NCBI RefSeq assembly: GCF_008298015.1
Contig: NZ_VTPX01000006.1
Location: forward strand, 186,001-250,000
Length of the DNA: 64,000 bases
Origin: Salinicola corii
GTDB taxonomy: Bacteria > Pseudomonadota > Gammaproteobacteria > Pseudomonadales > Halomonadaceae
Direction of reading: 5' to 3'
In this document: positions 63,678 to 64,000 of the stretch, one piece after another
Layout: each line of letters begins with the position of its first letter
How positions within the stretch are numbered: the first letter of the stretch is position 1
Program-made: the position numbers and the translations under genes
Notes under the pieces: generated by a model
Database searches by the model: none
The model's input: the letters and a program-made list of their open reading frames with translations, nothing else
Told to the model about the DNA's origin: nothing

Positions 63678-63915
63678 GGGCCGGCAACGTCCTGTTGCGC
63701 TGCTGTCGATCCTTGGATGCTGTCCCTATCGCGTTCCGTGCGGCGTCGCATCGTCCTTGAAGGAGCTTCCGTGCGGCAGCGGCATCCTGCCACCCGCAGT
63801 GTATATGAGGCTTCCTCACCAAAGCGAAGAGAAAATCGCTAAAAAGCGTTAAGTTACAAAGTGATACGCTTGGCGAGGGTTTTGTCGACTGGGCTCACAA
63901 GCCATTGTTTTATGG
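63678..63915. other. intergenic region near right edge
   Basis: No gene is recognised between the TetR-linked short frame and the fragment at the right edge. AT-rich sequence at 63830-63870 includes CGCTAAAAAGCG, a short inverted repeat. AGCCAT and ATGGCT arms (63900-63917) form a second small palindrome that overlaps the stop of the Mop-domain gene. Neither has a clear T-run. Confidence 0.35.
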
Positions 63916-64000
63916 CTAGAATCGGGAGCCGAACGCAACACTTCGAATCAGCGCGACCACCGGCTTGCCGATCACCAGTTGCATTTCGTCACAGGCTTGA
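63916..64000 (-). CDS. C-terminal end of a molybdate-binding Mop/TOBE protein (ModC-like)
   Basis: The last 27 codons of a minus-strand gene extend beyond the right edge. The readable end, ACDEMQLVIGKPVVALIRSV, matches the final strand-turn-strand of Mop/TOBE domains, as at the C-terminus of the molybdate transporter ATPase ModC (E. coli has a similar A-Q-I-K-S-V) or the regulator ModE. A molybdate gene fits next to the molybdoenzyme operon. With so few residues the exact protein cannot be set. Confidence 0.5.
   Translation of the reverse strand, partial: QACDEMQLVIGKPVVALIRSVAFGSRF

Noticed and set aside
62647-63822. 391-residue minus-strand frame spanning the RutR-like gene
   Set aside because: It runs opposite a clear TetR gene, has Arg/Pro/His-rich composition, and no recognisable motifs.
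63900-63917. AGCCAT / ATGGCT palindrome near the right edge
   Set aside because: It overlaps the stop of the edge gene and has no T-run on either strand, so it is not called a terminator.
1-64000. CRISPR arrays, tRNA genes, rRNA genes, insertion sequences
   Set aside because: No regularly spaced repeats, cloverleaf-like sequences, rRNA segments or transposase genes were seen on reading both strands.

Overview
The window is a stretch of a high-GC gammaproteobacterial chromosome. Product identities and gene order fit a motile, halophilic, Halomonadaceae-like bacterium (Halomonas/Salinicola type). That placement is inferred from protein resemblance; there is no rRNA in the window. No tRNA, rRNA, CRISPR array, insertion sequence or complete mobile element was seen.

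Layout. (1) 1-7036: the end of a chemotaxis/flagellar cluster in enterobacterial order, cheR(partial)-cheB-cheY-cheZ-flhB-flhA-flhE-fliA, with a canonical sigma-28 promoter in front of cheY. (2) 7159-10794, minus: pqiABC, an envelope lipid-transport system. (3) 11112-16498: a Ca2+/Na+ antiporter; a three-gene set of a CstA-type carrier, a small Cys-Cys-ending protein and an ArsA/GET3-like ATPase; and a Bcr/CflA efflux pump. (4) 16992-22821: cydAB(cioAB)-cydDC, a bd-type quinol oxidase with its assembly exporter. (5) 22926-27599: glutaryl-CoA dehydrogenase, a CoA transferase carrying an unusual in-frame tandem repeat, a CsiR-like GntR regulator with candidate operators, and an AGE-family sugar isomerase. 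(6) 27594-37303: a SulP carrier, FlaG, two divergent bactofilins, a 1501-residue multidomain glycosyltransferase and flagellin fliC with a sigma-28 promoter. (7) 37913-51727: an exopolysaccharide locus with a truncated MvaT-like protein, two O-antigen-ligase-type polymerases/ligases, four glycosyltransferases, a MurJ-type flippase, a WcaJ-type initiating transferase, ugd and manC. (8) 51777-56228: an orphan TctC-type binding protein, a LysR regulator, and a CoA transferase with an HMG-CoA-lyase family enzyme. (9) 56241-64000: a purine catabolic operon xdhA-xdhB-xdhC-guaD divergent from a RutR-like TetR regulator, with the C-terminal end of a molybdate-binding (Mop) domain protein at the right edge.

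How it fits together. The flagellar parts (region 1, and fliC, FlaG and the giant transferase in region 6) are probably one sigma-28-linked regulon; the giant transferase directly behind fliC is best explained as a flagellin glycosylation enzyme. The exopolysaccharide genes supply priming (WcaJ), nucleotide sugars (UDP-glucuronate from Ugd, GDP-mannose from ManC), glycosyl transfer, flipping and polymerisation, but no Wza/Wzc export genes are in the window. The xdh operon needs molybdenum cofactor, which fits the molybdate-linked gene fragment beside it.

Most worth following up: the fused flagellin transferase and its internal base-composition break, the CstA/CC-tail/ArsA module, the MvaT-like protein lacking a DNA-binding domain, the repeat-bearing CoA transferase, and the paired operator palindromes.
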